Positions 8,508 through 16,729 of a DNA stretch of 64,000 bases are shown one piece after another. Under the pieces are notes generated by a model. It had not been told where the DNA came from and made no database searches. It worked only from the letters and a program-made list of their open reading frames with translations. Each line of letters begins with the position of its first letter. Within the stretch, counting starts at the first letter, position 1. Source of the stretch: Salinigranum marinum (GTDB lineage Archaea; Halobacteriota; Halobacteria; Halobacteriales; Haloferacaceae); the NCBI RefSeq assembly GCF_024228675.1, contig NZ_CP100461.1:248001-312000 (forward strand). Direction: 5' to 3'. Made by a program: the position numbers and the translations under genes.

Positions 8508-9560
8508 ATGATACAGGGGAGTCCGGTAGTCCAAATCGGAGTCATCGTCGCGACAGTCCTCGGGCTGTGGGTCGGCGCTCGCCTGCTGGTCGATTCGGTG
8601 GTCCGACTAGCCCGCCGCGTCGGCCTGTCCGAACTCACGATCGGCTTGACTATTGTCGCTGCGGGCACCTCCACACCCGAACTGATCGTCTCCACCGACG
8701 CGGCCCTCGGTGGATTCGGTGACATCGCGGTCGGCAATATCGTCGGCTCGAACATATACAACCTCGCGTTTATTCTCGGTGTCGTCTCGCTGGTCCGGGT
8801 CATCCCGATCGAGCGGTCGCTGGTTCACCGCGACGGGGTCGCGCTCGTCGCGAGCGCACTCCTCGGTGGAGCCGTCCTGTTGGACGGGACGGTCAGTCGC
8901 CTCGAAGGTGTGGTCCTCGTCGGTCTGTTCGCCTTTTACACTGCGTATCTCCTCCGGACCGGTGGTGAGCCCTCCGACGGGGAGCCCCCCTCCGGAACGC
9001 CCACCGCGCGAACGGACAGAACGGGAGTCTCCGCCGCCGGGGAGGAGAGCGAGGCCGGAGCCGACGGGACGCAGGCCATCCCGACGGCGCTGACCGAACG
9101 AGTCGCGTTCCGTGGCCGCGACGTGCTCCTCGTGACCGTCGGCCTGCTGATCGTGTTGGTCAGTGGTGACCTCCTGGTCGGGGCGGCCACCAGTCTGGCC
9201 CGTGGTGCGGGCATCTCGGAGTGGGTCATCGGAGGGACCATCGTCGCCGCTGGCACCTCCACGCCGGAGTTCGCGGTCTCTCTGGTAGCGATGCGAACCG
9301 GACGAATCGGCGTCTCGGTCGGGAACGTCGTCGGGAGCAACGTGTTCAACATCCTCGGCATTCTCGGCTTCGCGGCGGCGCTCAGGCCACTATCGGTCGG
9401 CCCCGCCGCGCTCGAGACTACCGCCTGGCTGCTGGGCATCTCGGTGCTAATGGTGGCGGCACTGTGGACTGGCCGGAAACTCTCTCGACTGGAGGGTGGG
9501 TTGTTCGCCCTCTCCGAGTCGGTGCGCTGGATACTCGGGTTACTCGGGCTGGTCGGGTGA
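8508..9560 (+). CDS. Sodium/calcium antiporter (CaCA family)
   Basis: This 350-residue membrane protein contains both CaCA alpha-repeats. Repeat 1, about residues 45-92, carries VAAGTSTPELIVS and VGNIVGSNIYNL. Repeat 2, about 242-290, carries VAAGTSTPEFAVS and VGNVVGSNVFN. The acidic residue in each GTSTPE motif binds Ca or Na. About ten hydrophobic segments and a Ser/Thr/Glu-rich central loop (about 145-195) match the YrbG-type archaeal exchangers. It likely exports Ca in exchange for Na or H. It stands alone, flanked on both sides by the 159-bp repeat and transposon remains, which suggests it was moved as a cassette. Confidence 0.9.
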   Translation: MIQGSPVVQIGVIVATVLGLWVGARLLVDSVVRLARRVGLSELTIGLTIVAAGTSTPELIVSTDAALGGFGDIAVGNIVGSNIYNLAFILGVVSLVRVIPIERSLVHRDGVALVASALLGGAVLLDGTVSRLEGVVLVGLFAFYTAYLLRTGGEPSDGEPPSGTPTARTDRTGVSAAGEESEAGADGTQAIPTALTERVAFRGRDVLLVTVGLLIVLVSGDLLVGAATSLARGAGISEWVIGGTIVAAGTSTPEFAVSLVAMRTGRIGVSVGNVVGSNVFNILGILGFAAALRPLSVGPAALETTAWLLGISVLMVAALWTGRKLSRLEGGLFALSESVRWILGLLGLVG

Positions 9561-9576
9561 TCGACGCTTCCGTACG

Positions 9577-10019
9577 ATGAGCGCGTCCGCCGGGGTCCTC
9601 CTGGCCGCCCTCGCAGCCGGTGACCTCCGGTGCAGTCGCTCGCCGTCCGTCTCGGTACCACGGGTCGATCCATCAGCGGCGTCCTCGCGGTCGACCTACT
9701 CATTGTCGGTTCCCTCGCCGCCCTAGCCCCCGGTACCACGGATGGACTGACGCCGGTAGCGCTGGGGGCTCTCGCCCTCGCTGGCGTCCCCGGGTCGGTG
9801 CTCGACTGGGCCTGCTGCTACCGGTATCATCCGGCTCGGAGCGAGCAGGGCGGAACCACTCCGGACGTTGCTGCCGCTGTTCGCTGTCGGCACGGCTGTC
9901 CCCGTCCTTGACGAACCGGTCACACCACTCGTCGGCGGCGTGTTCCTGTTCGTGATCGTACAGCGACCCCCACCGTCCCCTCGATACGGCCCGGTCGCCG
10001 CCCGGTTGAATCGAACTCC
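9577..10019 (+). pseudogene. Frameshifted membrane protein gene (decayed)
   Basis: No single frame is open across this stretch, but hydrophobic, protein-like segments occur in three frames in succession: MSASAGVLLAALAAGDL from 9577, then ISGVLAVDLLIVGSL and LGALALAGVPGS from about 9630, then RTLLPLFAVGTAVPVLDE and PLVGGVFLFVIVQ from about 9860. Together they read as one membrane protein broken by at least two frameshifts. It follows the antiporter by 16 bases and may have been a related transporter, but the family cannot be assigned. Confidence 0.4.
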
Positions 10020-10074
10020 CGGTTCCCCCGGCTAGTCCAGCAGCCGTCCGAAGCGTCCCGAGCGAGTGCTATCT

Positions 10075-10365
10075 TCAGACCCCGAGCCAATCGTTGTTGC
10101 TGACCTCGTAGCCGTTGTGCTCGCAGTACGCCCGCGCTCGGCGACGGACCGACTTGGAGGTGGGGCGCTTTCCGGTCGTTCGAATCTCCTCGACGATCCA
10201 GTCGGCCACGACGGTGACCCCCTCGTCGTCGTCGTCCGGCGCAACGTCTTCCAGCGCCCGGAAGGTCTTCTCGTACACCTTGTGTTGCTGGTCACGGTCG
10301 TCGTCACGGAGTCCTGCCTCGCCCTCGGCCTCGGTAATGCGCTCGATAGTACTGTCGATAGACAT
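10075..10365 (-). CDS. Conserved hypothetical acidic small protein
   Basis: A 96-residue acidic protein, probably mostly helical (IDSTIERITEAEGE, KVYEKTFRALEDVAP), with a basic patch RPTSKSVRRRARAYCEHNGY near the C-terminus that could bind nucleic acid. Composition is typical of haloarchaeal cytoplasmic proteins. No family recognised. It lies alone between the decayed membrane gene and the second 159-bp repeat. Start is the only ATG near the frame opening. Confidence 0.6.
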   Translation of the reverse strand: MSIDSTIERITEAEGEAGLRDDDRDQQHKVYEKTFRALEDVAPDDDDEGVTVVADWIVEEIRTTGKRPTSKSVRRRARAYCEHNGYEVSNNDWLGV

Positions 10366-10394
10366 GACTTGAGATAGTATCTCCCGGTACTAAA

Positions 10395-10553
10395 CGGAGA
10401 GGGCCCGGCAGTCCGCACCGACAGTCGGTCGACGGTCATCTCGATCGCTCATCTCGGTGAACGGTAACACGGCTATCGAACGGTCGGAGGGTCTGTCATC
10501 GCTCGAGCTTTCGGCGCAGCGCTCGACTGGTGACGACGGGTCGAGATGAGCGA
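10395..10553. repeat. 159-bp direct repeat, copy 2
   Basis: This is the second copy of the sequence at 8237-8395, same length and orientation. It ends with the same inverted repeat (tcgctcatctcg at 10445-10456, cgagatgagcga at 10542-10553). The interval between the copies holds the antiporter, the decayed membrane gene and the 96-residue protein. Confidence 0.8.
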
Positions 10554-10555
10554 CG

Positions 10556-10985
10556 TCAACTCCCCCGTCCTGACCGCCGTAGGCGGTTAAGGTGGGGCTT
10601 GCGTGGCTTCCAGCGGGGGTGGGTTGCACGCCCGTCTGGACTTGTTTGCTGGCAGGTCGGACCAGCAGCGGCAATGTAATTGTCGGTGTTCTCACGCTCT
10701 GACCCGTGTGGGTACCCAGAGGCGCGTAGCGTCACGTTCGCGGTCATCGTTCCCGACGTTGGGGCCAGTTGACCGTGGCCCGTTCCACCCGAGAAACCAC
10801 CATGCTTGGACCCTCCCACGATTGCTGTGGCCCCCTTCGCAGGGGTACTTCTGCCCGTGTGGAACTATGTCACGGGTGACGGTTCGTCGTCATAAACGTT
10901 TGCGCTCGAAACGAACGCGCTTCCTCTCTTCCCTACTCACTCGCGTTGCTCGCTCCTTGAGAAAGGGGCCTCCGCGCTACCCCTT
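10556..10985 (-). mobile_element. Probable 3' remnant of an IS200/IS605-type (TnpB) element
   Basis: Read on the minus strand, the end KPRKPHLNRLRRSGRG resembles the tail of the TnpB at 12.5-13.6 kb ([16 protein letters not shown]), both encoded by a stretch of the form 'aagccccacc'. A perfect six-base hairpin (accgcc at 10573-10578, ggcggt at 10582-10587) sits at the end. No open TnpB frame remains. The assignment rests on this weak similarity. Confidence 0.35.
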
Positions 10986-11026
10986 AGGTGAGATATGCTT
11001 ACAACACTCGACAAAATAGGGGTTGC

Positions 11027-12310
11027 ATGTCCGAGTTCGTCGTCCAAAACGTCACTATTCGAGGTCAGGATTCGGTCGACATCGAAATCCGGGACGGCAC
11101 CATCGACAGGATCGTCCCCCACGGCGATGGCCACGTCACGGCGTTCGACAAGGACCGGCGGTACGACGCTGACGGTCGCTTCGCGACCGCCTCGTTGACC
11201 GAACCGCATACGCATCTCGATGCAGTCCTGAGTGCGGGACGGCCGCGGTGGAACCAGTCAGGGACGCTCGCGGAAGGCTGGAGCCTCTGGGAGGAACTCC
11301 GCCACGACATCACCAAAGCGGAGATCAAGCAAAACGCCATCCGAGCGATCGAGTGGCTTGCGGCGAACGGCGTCACCCGGGTTCGGACACACGTCGACAC
11401 CACATACGAGGAACTCACCGGTGTCGAGGCACTGATCGAGGTGAGGGAGGAAGTGCAAGACATCGTCGATCTCCAGCTGGTCGCGTTTCCCGTCAGTGGG
11501 CTGTTCACGACTGATGGCGACGTGGAGCTATTCCAGGACGCGATCGATATGGGGCTCGATCTGGTTGGCGGCATCCCGCACAACGAGTACACTCGCGAAG
11601 ATGGGGTGAAGGAGATCGAGACAGTCGTCGACATCGCCGAGCAGACCGGGCTGCCGCTCGACCTCCACATCGACGAGACGGACGATCCACAGTCACGGTT
11701 CACGGGGATCCTCGCGAGCGAGGCGCTCAAACGAGGTCTCGGTCGCCGGACGACCGCGAGTCACGCAACCGCGATGCACTCGTATTCGAACGCGTATGCG
11801 GCCAAACTGATCGGAATGCTCGCCGAGAGTGGGATGCAGGTCGTCACGAACCCGCCGATCAACGAAGTGCTTCAGGGGCGGTATGACGACTATCCGCGGC
11901 GGCGGGGACACACCCGCGTGCGCGAACTCCGTGATGCGGGCGTCCCCGTCGGTATCGGGCAGGACGACATCATGGACCCGTGGTACCACTACGGAGACGG
12001 TGATCCACTGACTGCCGCTTTCGTTCTGTTGCACTTCGCCCACATGAACGGTCGTGACGATATCGACCCGCTGTGGGAGATGCTCGTCGACGCGAACGCG
12101 GAACTCTTCGGAGCGACGGACCATGGGCTCGAAGAGGGGAACGAGGGATCGATCGTCGTCTATGACAGCCCAGATCCGTTCAATACACTCCGACTGCGCC
12201 CACCGCGGACGCTCGTACTCAAAGACGGCAGGCCCATCGCGAAGACGGAGCCGCGCGAGACGACCGTACTCCGGAGCGAGGGCTCGCGCGTGGTTGATTT
12301 CCAGCGTTAA
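11027..12310 (+). CDS. Cytosine deaminase-like amidohydrolase
   Basis: This 427-residue protein begins at MSEFVVQNVTIRG; the longer frame adds a non-family leader. Amidohydrolase metal ligands are visible: PHTHLDA (about residue 60), the helix-end HIDETDDP (about 215), ASHATAM (about 247) and GQDDIMDPWYHYGDGDP (about 315). The last is very close to the CodA active-site Asp motif (DD-x-x-DPWY). The product therefore most likely deaminates cytosine, isoguanine or a related heterocycle in the cytoplasm. It is a single-gene unit; the upstream AT-rich sequence near 10993-11003 may be its promoter. Substrate is inferred by family only. Confidence 0.8.
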   Translation: MSEFVVQNVTIRGQDSVDIEIRDGTIDRIVPHGDGHVTAFDKDRRYDADGRFATASLTEPHTHLDAVLSAGRPRWNQSGTLAEGWSLWEELRHDITKAEIKQNAIRAIEWLAANGVTRVRTHVDTTYEELTGVEALIEVREEVQDIVDLQLVAFPVSGLFTTDGDVELFQDAIDMGLDLVGGIPHNEYTREDGVKEIETVVDIAEQTGLPLDLHIDETDDPQSRFTGILASEALKRGLGRRTTASHATAMHSYSNAYAAKLIGMLAESGMQVVTNPPINEVLQGRYDDYPRRRGHTRVRELRDAGVPVGIGQDDIMDPWYHYGDGDPLTAAFVLLHFAHMNGRDDIDPLWEMLVDANAELFGATDHGLEEGNEGSIVVYDSPDPFNTLRLRPPRTLVLKDGRPIAKTEPRETTVLRSEGSRVVDFQR

Positions 12311-12402
12311 TACTGTCTCACCCTACCTGGCCTCACTCACCGAGCCTCCTCTCATCCACCGCATCCCATCTCACCTCGCCTCACACAAGTGCAAGGCGGA
12401 AG

Positions 12403-12422
12403 CCCACGAGTTCAGTCGTGGG
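12403..12422. repeat. Hairpin at the right end of an IS605-type element
   Basis: Stem cccacga (12403-12409) and tcgtggg (12416-12422) with a six-base loop lie about 65 bases beyond the TnpB stop codon. Such subterminal hairpins mark the right end of IS200/IS605 elements and close the guide RNA that overlaps the end of tnpB. The same half-site, ending in cttcagtc, abuts the Tn5-like IS at 36.88 kb. Confidence 0.55.
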
Positions 12423-12486
12423 TTACTGACATCCGGATGGACTCGAGTTCGCGGTCGGGAGCAGGATGGATGTAAACTACCCTACC

Positions 12487-13656
12487 CTACTTCGCTCGGT
12501 CTGACGACCTCGCTTCGTTGAGGGTGGGGCTTTCGCGTGGACTCCTGCTCTGGCCGGAATCCCCGGCAGGAGGTTCATATCCTCCGTTCGCGTTCAACAT
12601 CCCGCGATTCAAGCGCACGCCTACGGGTGCGCTTCCGCCGTCCCCAGTCTGGTTACGGCGGAGATACCGCAGTCCAATGTTCTTCGCGGCGTTGTAGTCG
12701 GCGTGATTCTCGTAACCGCATTTCAAACACTCGAAGTCCTCGCTGTCGCGGTTGTCCGGGTGCGTGAACCCACAGTGTGAGCAACGGCGTGACGTATTCT
12801 TCGGGTCCACCTGCTCCACGTCGATACCGTGGAGTTCGGCCTTGTATTCGACGTATTCGTACAACCGCTCGAACGCCCACTTGTGCCCCCACGACGCACC
12901 GGAGAGTCGGTCGCGGATGCCGGTCAACTCCTCGAAGGCGATGACCGTGCAGCCGTTCTCGGCGACTTCTTCGATGATGCCGTTCGCAATCCGGTGAAGC
13001 ATCATCTTGAACCGCCCCGACTCTTTTCGCCCTACCGACTGGATGTTCTCGTGAGCGTGACGGCTTCCGCATTGCTGGAGTAAGGCCCGCCGCTTCTCGT
13101 ACTCCCGTCGCCAGTGGTCGAACTCGTGACCACTCCAGAACCTTCCCGTCGAAGTGACAGCGAGTTGGTTCACGCCGAGGTCAACGCCGAGGACTGTGCT
13201 GTGCCCGGTCGGTGCCTGTTCCACCGTGTCAGTCTCCACCTCCGCTTTTGTCCGGAGATGAAGGAACCACTCACCGTCCTTGTGGTGAAGTTCTGCCCCC
13301 GTCACCTCGTAGTCGTCGTTGTCGAGATACCGGCTGTGAGGTGTGTTGCGGTCCTCGTCGGGTAGGACGTACTGGACTTCAATGCGTCCGTCAACAGTTG
13401 CTAATGAGACGTACTCGTCGTGGAAGGTCGCACACCGTTTGTCGTACACCGCGGTCGGGTTCGAGAACTGTGGCTTGCCAGCGTATTCGCCCTGTTTCCA
13501 GCGGGCGACGACGCCCTGGATGGCGTCGGCGGCCTTGTTGCGAGCGTTCTGGACGAGGTTGGCGTGCAACCGCGTCTGTTCACGCACGTCGTCGTAGGTT
13601 TCTTCCTGCAACTGGGAGGGTGTCATACAACGGTCCACATGCTTGAGCTTCACCAC
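12487..13656 (-). CDS. tnpB: TnpB RNA-guided nuclease of an IS200/IS605 element, N-terminus short
   Basis: A 389-residue protein with the RuvC-type catalytic residues: D in [10 protein letters not shown] (about residue 151), E in AFEELTG (about 242) and D in HADYNAAKN (about 321). A four-Cys zinc ribbon ([20 protein letters not shown]) lies between the last two. The start is a GTG and the first 20 residues do not match TnpB, whose usual N-terminal wedge domain of about 40-50 residues is missing. The 5' end is therefore probably truncated, and no tnpA is adjacent. TnpB cleaves DNA guided by an RNA made from the element's right end. Confidence 0.8.
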   Translation of the reverse strand: MVKLKHVDRCMTPSQLQEETYDDVREQTRLHANLVQNARNKAADAIQGVVARWKQGEYAGKPQFSNPTAVYDKRCATFHDEYVSLATVDGRIEVQYVLPDEDRNTPHSRYLDNDDYEVTGAELHHKDGEWFLHLRTKAEVETDTVEQAPTGHSTVLGVDLGVNQLAVTSTGRFWSGHEFDHWRREYEKRRALLQQCGSRHAHENIQSVGRKESGRFKMMLHRIANGIIEEVAENGCTVIAFEELTGIRDRLSGASWGHKWAFERLYEYVEYKAELHGIDVEQVDPKNTSRRCSHCGFTHPDNRDSEDFECLKCGYENHADYNAAKNIGLRYLRRNQTGDGGSAPVGVRLNRGMLNANGGYEPPAGDSGQSRSPRESPTLNEARSSDRAK

Positions 13657-13714
13657 CTCGATTCGCTCGGTACAGACGGTGGACTTATCACCTGCAACAG
13701 CCAGGCGATGATGG

Positions 13715-13888
13715 ATGAGTGAGGATAGTGAATCAGGAGTAAGCGGGAAAGGAATGGGGGCAGGATTGGCGATTGGGATCGCAATCGGCGTCGCTATTGG
13801 TGCTGCTACTGATAATCTCGGACTGTGGATTGCACTCGGCGTTGCACTTGGTGCCGCAATTGGGGCTGGTTTGAGTAATCGGGAATAG
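13715..13888 (+). CDS. 57-residue glycine-zipper membrane protein
   Basis: From ATG 13715 to TAG 13888 the frame encodes a short acidic N-terminus ([13 protein letters not shown]) followed by two hydrophobic helices built of small residues ([18 protein letters not shown] and [16 protein letters not shown]), separated by a DNLG turn. The repeated G-x-x-x-G spacing is a classic glycine zipper, so the protein probably forms a tight membrane hairpin or oligomer. Codon usage is good and the start is unambiguous. Function unknown. It begins 58 bases beyond the end of the divergent tnpB frame. Confidence 0.65.
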   Translation: MSEDSESGVSGKGMGAGLAIGIAIGVAIGAATDNLGLWIALGVALGAAIGAGLSNRE

Positions 13889-14244
13889 GGGGGATGATCT
13901 CTAATTGATGGATTCGCAACGAGTAGTGAACAGCCGATTCATTCCCCACACTCCTGAAAACAACCGCCTTGTGAACTTTCTATGACACTCTAATCGCGGC
14001 TCGAACTCCTCGGGCCGGTACGTGCGGGGCTGTCCTGTCTGGGCGGTTTTCGCCCTCACGCTGGCGATATCCTGGAGGTCCCGGTTCCCAATCACGTTCG
14101 GGATCGTCGAGGACGGTCTGTCCAGACTGGGGTTGCTCACTCTCAGCGTCCACGGTCCACCACTCGCAGGAACACTGGTGACTACGCTCGTCGATCAGTC
14201 TCCGCCTAGAAGCCCCCGCAGTCTCCTGTGAGAGGGTGGGCCCG
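13889..14244. other. Intergenic with a solitary transposon end
   Basis: No convincing gene is present. The sequence ttctatgacactc near 13978-13990 matches the terminal repeat of the IS5-type elements at 44.2 kb and 56.5-57.6 kb, so a transposon end remains here without its body. A minus-strand frame (about 79 residues) spans it but has no motif. Confidence 0.4.
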
Positions 14245-14601
14245 TTACTTGGAACCTGCGATCCGAGTGATCCCCCAGGCACCGATAACTGCGAGAGCAT
14301 ATGCGCTTGCGAACACCAGTACGTCGCCGCGAGCGTTTAGAATCGCAGGGATCGATTCCGGCGAAACCCCCCCAAGTGAGAGCGCCCACTCGACACCGAT
14401 GGAGATACCGATTGCAGGAATCGAGAGGATGCCCAGCGGGAGTAACAGAAGCCGAACGAACTCGGGAAGCGTCCGAACCCATGCGACGGCTGGTCTAGGG
14501 GAGGGATCGATCATCGCCGCGATCACGACCCACCCCAGGATCTGCACGACGAAGATTGTGAGAACGTACCTATTGACGAACGTCAAGAAGCGAGAGTCCA
14601 T
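14245..14601 (-). CDS. Small integral membrane protein, unknown
   Basis: A 118-residue protein with three to four hydrophobic segments (YVLTIFVVQILGWVVIAAM; LLLLPLGILSIPAIGI; VLVFASAYALAVIGAWG). It begins with ATG and has a plausible haloarchaeal composition. No family was recognised. It sits between two transposon remnants, alone, with no visible operon partner. Confidence 0.55.
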   Translation of the reverse strand: MDSRFLTFVNRYVLTIFVVQILGWVVIAAMIDPSPRPAVAWVRTLPEFVRLLLLPLGILSIPAIGISIGVEWALSLGGVSPESIPAILNARGDVLVFASAYALAVIGAWGITRIAGSK

Positions 14602-14666
14602 TCGATAGTTGAAGGCGTCCAGTATGTAAATGCGTTGCCTTGTTTGAGGGTGTTATAGAAGAGTTC

Positions 14667-15581
14667 TCACACCGTGATCACGGTACTTCCCGGATTGTCT
14701 CCGCGTTCGTAGTTGGTGATTGCGACGACAAGGCGAAGACACAGCGCAAGGAACACCTGTGCCCGTGCGTGGACGCGGCCTCGGGCGCACCCACGCCCGA
14801 GGCCGCAATCCTTCACTGATTCGTTGGTTCGTTCAACTCCTGTACGGCGGTTGTACGTCCTATCTAACGTTGATTGCTTCAGCTGAACGTCTTCTCCATG
14901 TTCCTCGATACGGTCTTCAACTCTGTACTCGATGTCTTTTGGGTCGTCGGTGTTTCGCGCGTTGTACGGAGCGACTGGCACGACCCCTGCGGCCAGCAGG
15001 TGGTCGTGCCAGTCGAGCGTGTCGTAAGCGCTGTCACCGACCATCCATATCGGTTTCTCGACGGCGAGCGCGTCACGCGTGACGCGCATCGCCGTCTCTT
15101 CTGGCGCTTGTTTGCTCTCGGTGAACTCGGCTGCAATCGGGATCTTTTGTCCGGTCGAGACGATCGTGCAGCCGTAGCCGTAGTAGTATTCGTCGTCGGT
15201 TGGATCGTAGCATTTCGACGCGTCTGGATCGGCAGGCATCGCTCTCACGTCGGTTGAATCGATGCAGTAGGTTAAGTCGAGCAGGCCGCGGCGGGCGGCC
15301 TGCTCGACGAGGTGATCGAAGACATCATCAACGACCTGTTCTAGGTCAGTGAGGAAGCGATCGACCGCATCTCTCGACGGCGGTCGATCGAACCCACAGC
15401 ACAGCCAGACAAATGACACCCTCTGCAACTGGGCCTTGCTCGTGGTCTTGTACTCACCCTGCCAAGCGTGGTCAACAACGTAATTGGCGGCCCACAGAAA
15501 CTCATCGACTGTCTCTCGGAGAAGTGAGGCGTCGTCACTGCCCACGTCGAGTTTGACCGGGACAGTGCGCCGCACCTCCAT
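14667..15581 (-). pseudogene. Chimeric ORF: TnpB N-terminus fused in frame to IS5-type transposase
   Basis: A 304-residue open frame. Residues 1-54 ([30 protein letters not shown]) are a typical haloarchaeal TnpB N-terminal domain. From residue 55 on it is an IS5-type DDE transposase: D in [11 protein letters not shown] in VGDSAYDTL and E in [10 protein letters not shown], closely similar to the decayed copy at 56.5-57.6 kb. That copy has about 90 further N-terminal residues, which are missing here. The transposon's left end (gtgttatagaag near 14650) is present but no right end is seen, so a deletion joined the two genes. Transposition activity is unlikely. Confidence 0.75.
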
Positions 15582-15853
15582 ACGTCAGACGTATGGGTAG
15601 TAGTTTATCACTCTTGGGCAGAAGGGGCGGTAACAGTTCGTGGTCTATTGCGGTGTTGTCGGCTTCCTCTCCGGCCTACCCGCTCGCTTCGCTCGCTCCT
15701 TGAGGCCGGAGGCTCCGCCTCGAATACGCTGAACTCGACGGTCACCGACGGACGTTGACCGCCCGAGCGACGAAGAGTGTGGTCGTTGGCCCGAACGATC
15801 GGTCGGATGTGAGCGAGACGACCGGACGGGTCGACGGGCGGGAGGCTGTTCAG

Positions 15854-16729
15854 CTACGCGATCCGTTCGTGTGCTGCTGAGAGTGCCCGCTCGGTATACG
15901 CGGGGAGGAGACCCTTGCGATACTCGCTTGAGGCCTGCTCATCGGACATGATCCGCCGCTCGTCGAGATCAGTGCCCGCATGTTCTGCAGCGTCCGCAAG
16001 CGCGCTCGTCTCGAGAGGTGCCCCTTCGAGTGCTTCTTCAACGGGGTCGAGTCTCACCGCGTGATCCAGTACCCCGTTTACGGCGACGCGGGCAGACTCG
16101 ATCGTCTCTCCATCGGTCCAAAGCACTGCCGCGACACCGACCATGGCGTACCCCGAGGACGGACTGCGTTTCTTCACGTAAGCCCCAGCATCGGTCGGGC
16201 CGTAGTCTGGCACCTCGATCCACGTGAGGAGTTCAGTGCTCTCCAGCGCAGTCGTGAATATCCCCTCGAAGAAGTCGTCCACGTCCACCTGGCGTTCGCC
16301 GCTCGATCCGTGGATGTGGAGTCGAGCGTCTGCAGCTAGGACTGCAGCAGGGAGGTCTGCGGCTGGATCTGCGTGTGCGAGGTTACCGCCGATCGTCCCC
16401 ATGCTTCGGACCTGCACATCACCGATCTCACTGGCCGCCTCCGCGATGACGGTCGCCCGATCCCAGAGCGCTTCGTCGTCCGTGAGCTCCGCATACGACG
16501 TGAGCGAGCCGATCCGAGTCGTGTCGTCACCCACCTCGACACCGCGGACTTCGTCGAGGCGTCCGATGTCGACGACCGTCTCGACATCCGTGAGTCCCGA
16601 TTTCATCAGGGGAACGAGGCTGTGTCCCCCCGCGAGCACCTCGATCTCTCTGTCCTCGTGCTTGTCCAAGAGTTCGACGGCGTGCTCGACGCTTTCGGCG
16701 CGCTCGTAGCTGAACGTCGGCGGGTACAT
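15854..16729 (-). CDS. coxM: Molybdenum hydroxylase FAD-binding (medium) subunit
   Basis: A 291-residue protein of the CO dehydrogenase medium-subunit family. The FAD-binding motifs are AGGHSLVPLMK (about residues 33-43) and TIGGNLAHADPAADLP (about 112-127). The C-terminal domain (about 180-290) is the usual CoxM C-domain. It passes electrons from the iron-sulfur subunit to an acceptor at the membrane. Its ATG shares one base with the stop codon of the large-subunit gene (TAATG), so the three genes S-L-M form one leftward operon. Symbol by family only, because the substrate is probably not CO. Confidence 0.85.
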   Translation of the reverse strand: MYPPTFSYERAESVEHAVELLDKHEDREIEVLAGGHSLVPLMKSGLTDVETVVDIGRLDEVRGVEVGDDTTRIGSLTSYAELTDDEALWDRATVIAEAASEIGDVQVRSMGTIGGNLAHADPAADLPAAVLAADARLHIHGSSGERQVDVDDFFEGIFTTALESTELLTWIEVPDYGPTDAGAYVKKRSPSSGYAMVGVAAVLWTDGETIESARVAVNGVLDHAVRLDPVEEALEGAPLETSALADAAEHAGTDLDERRIMSDEQASSEYRKGLLPAYTERALSAAHERIA

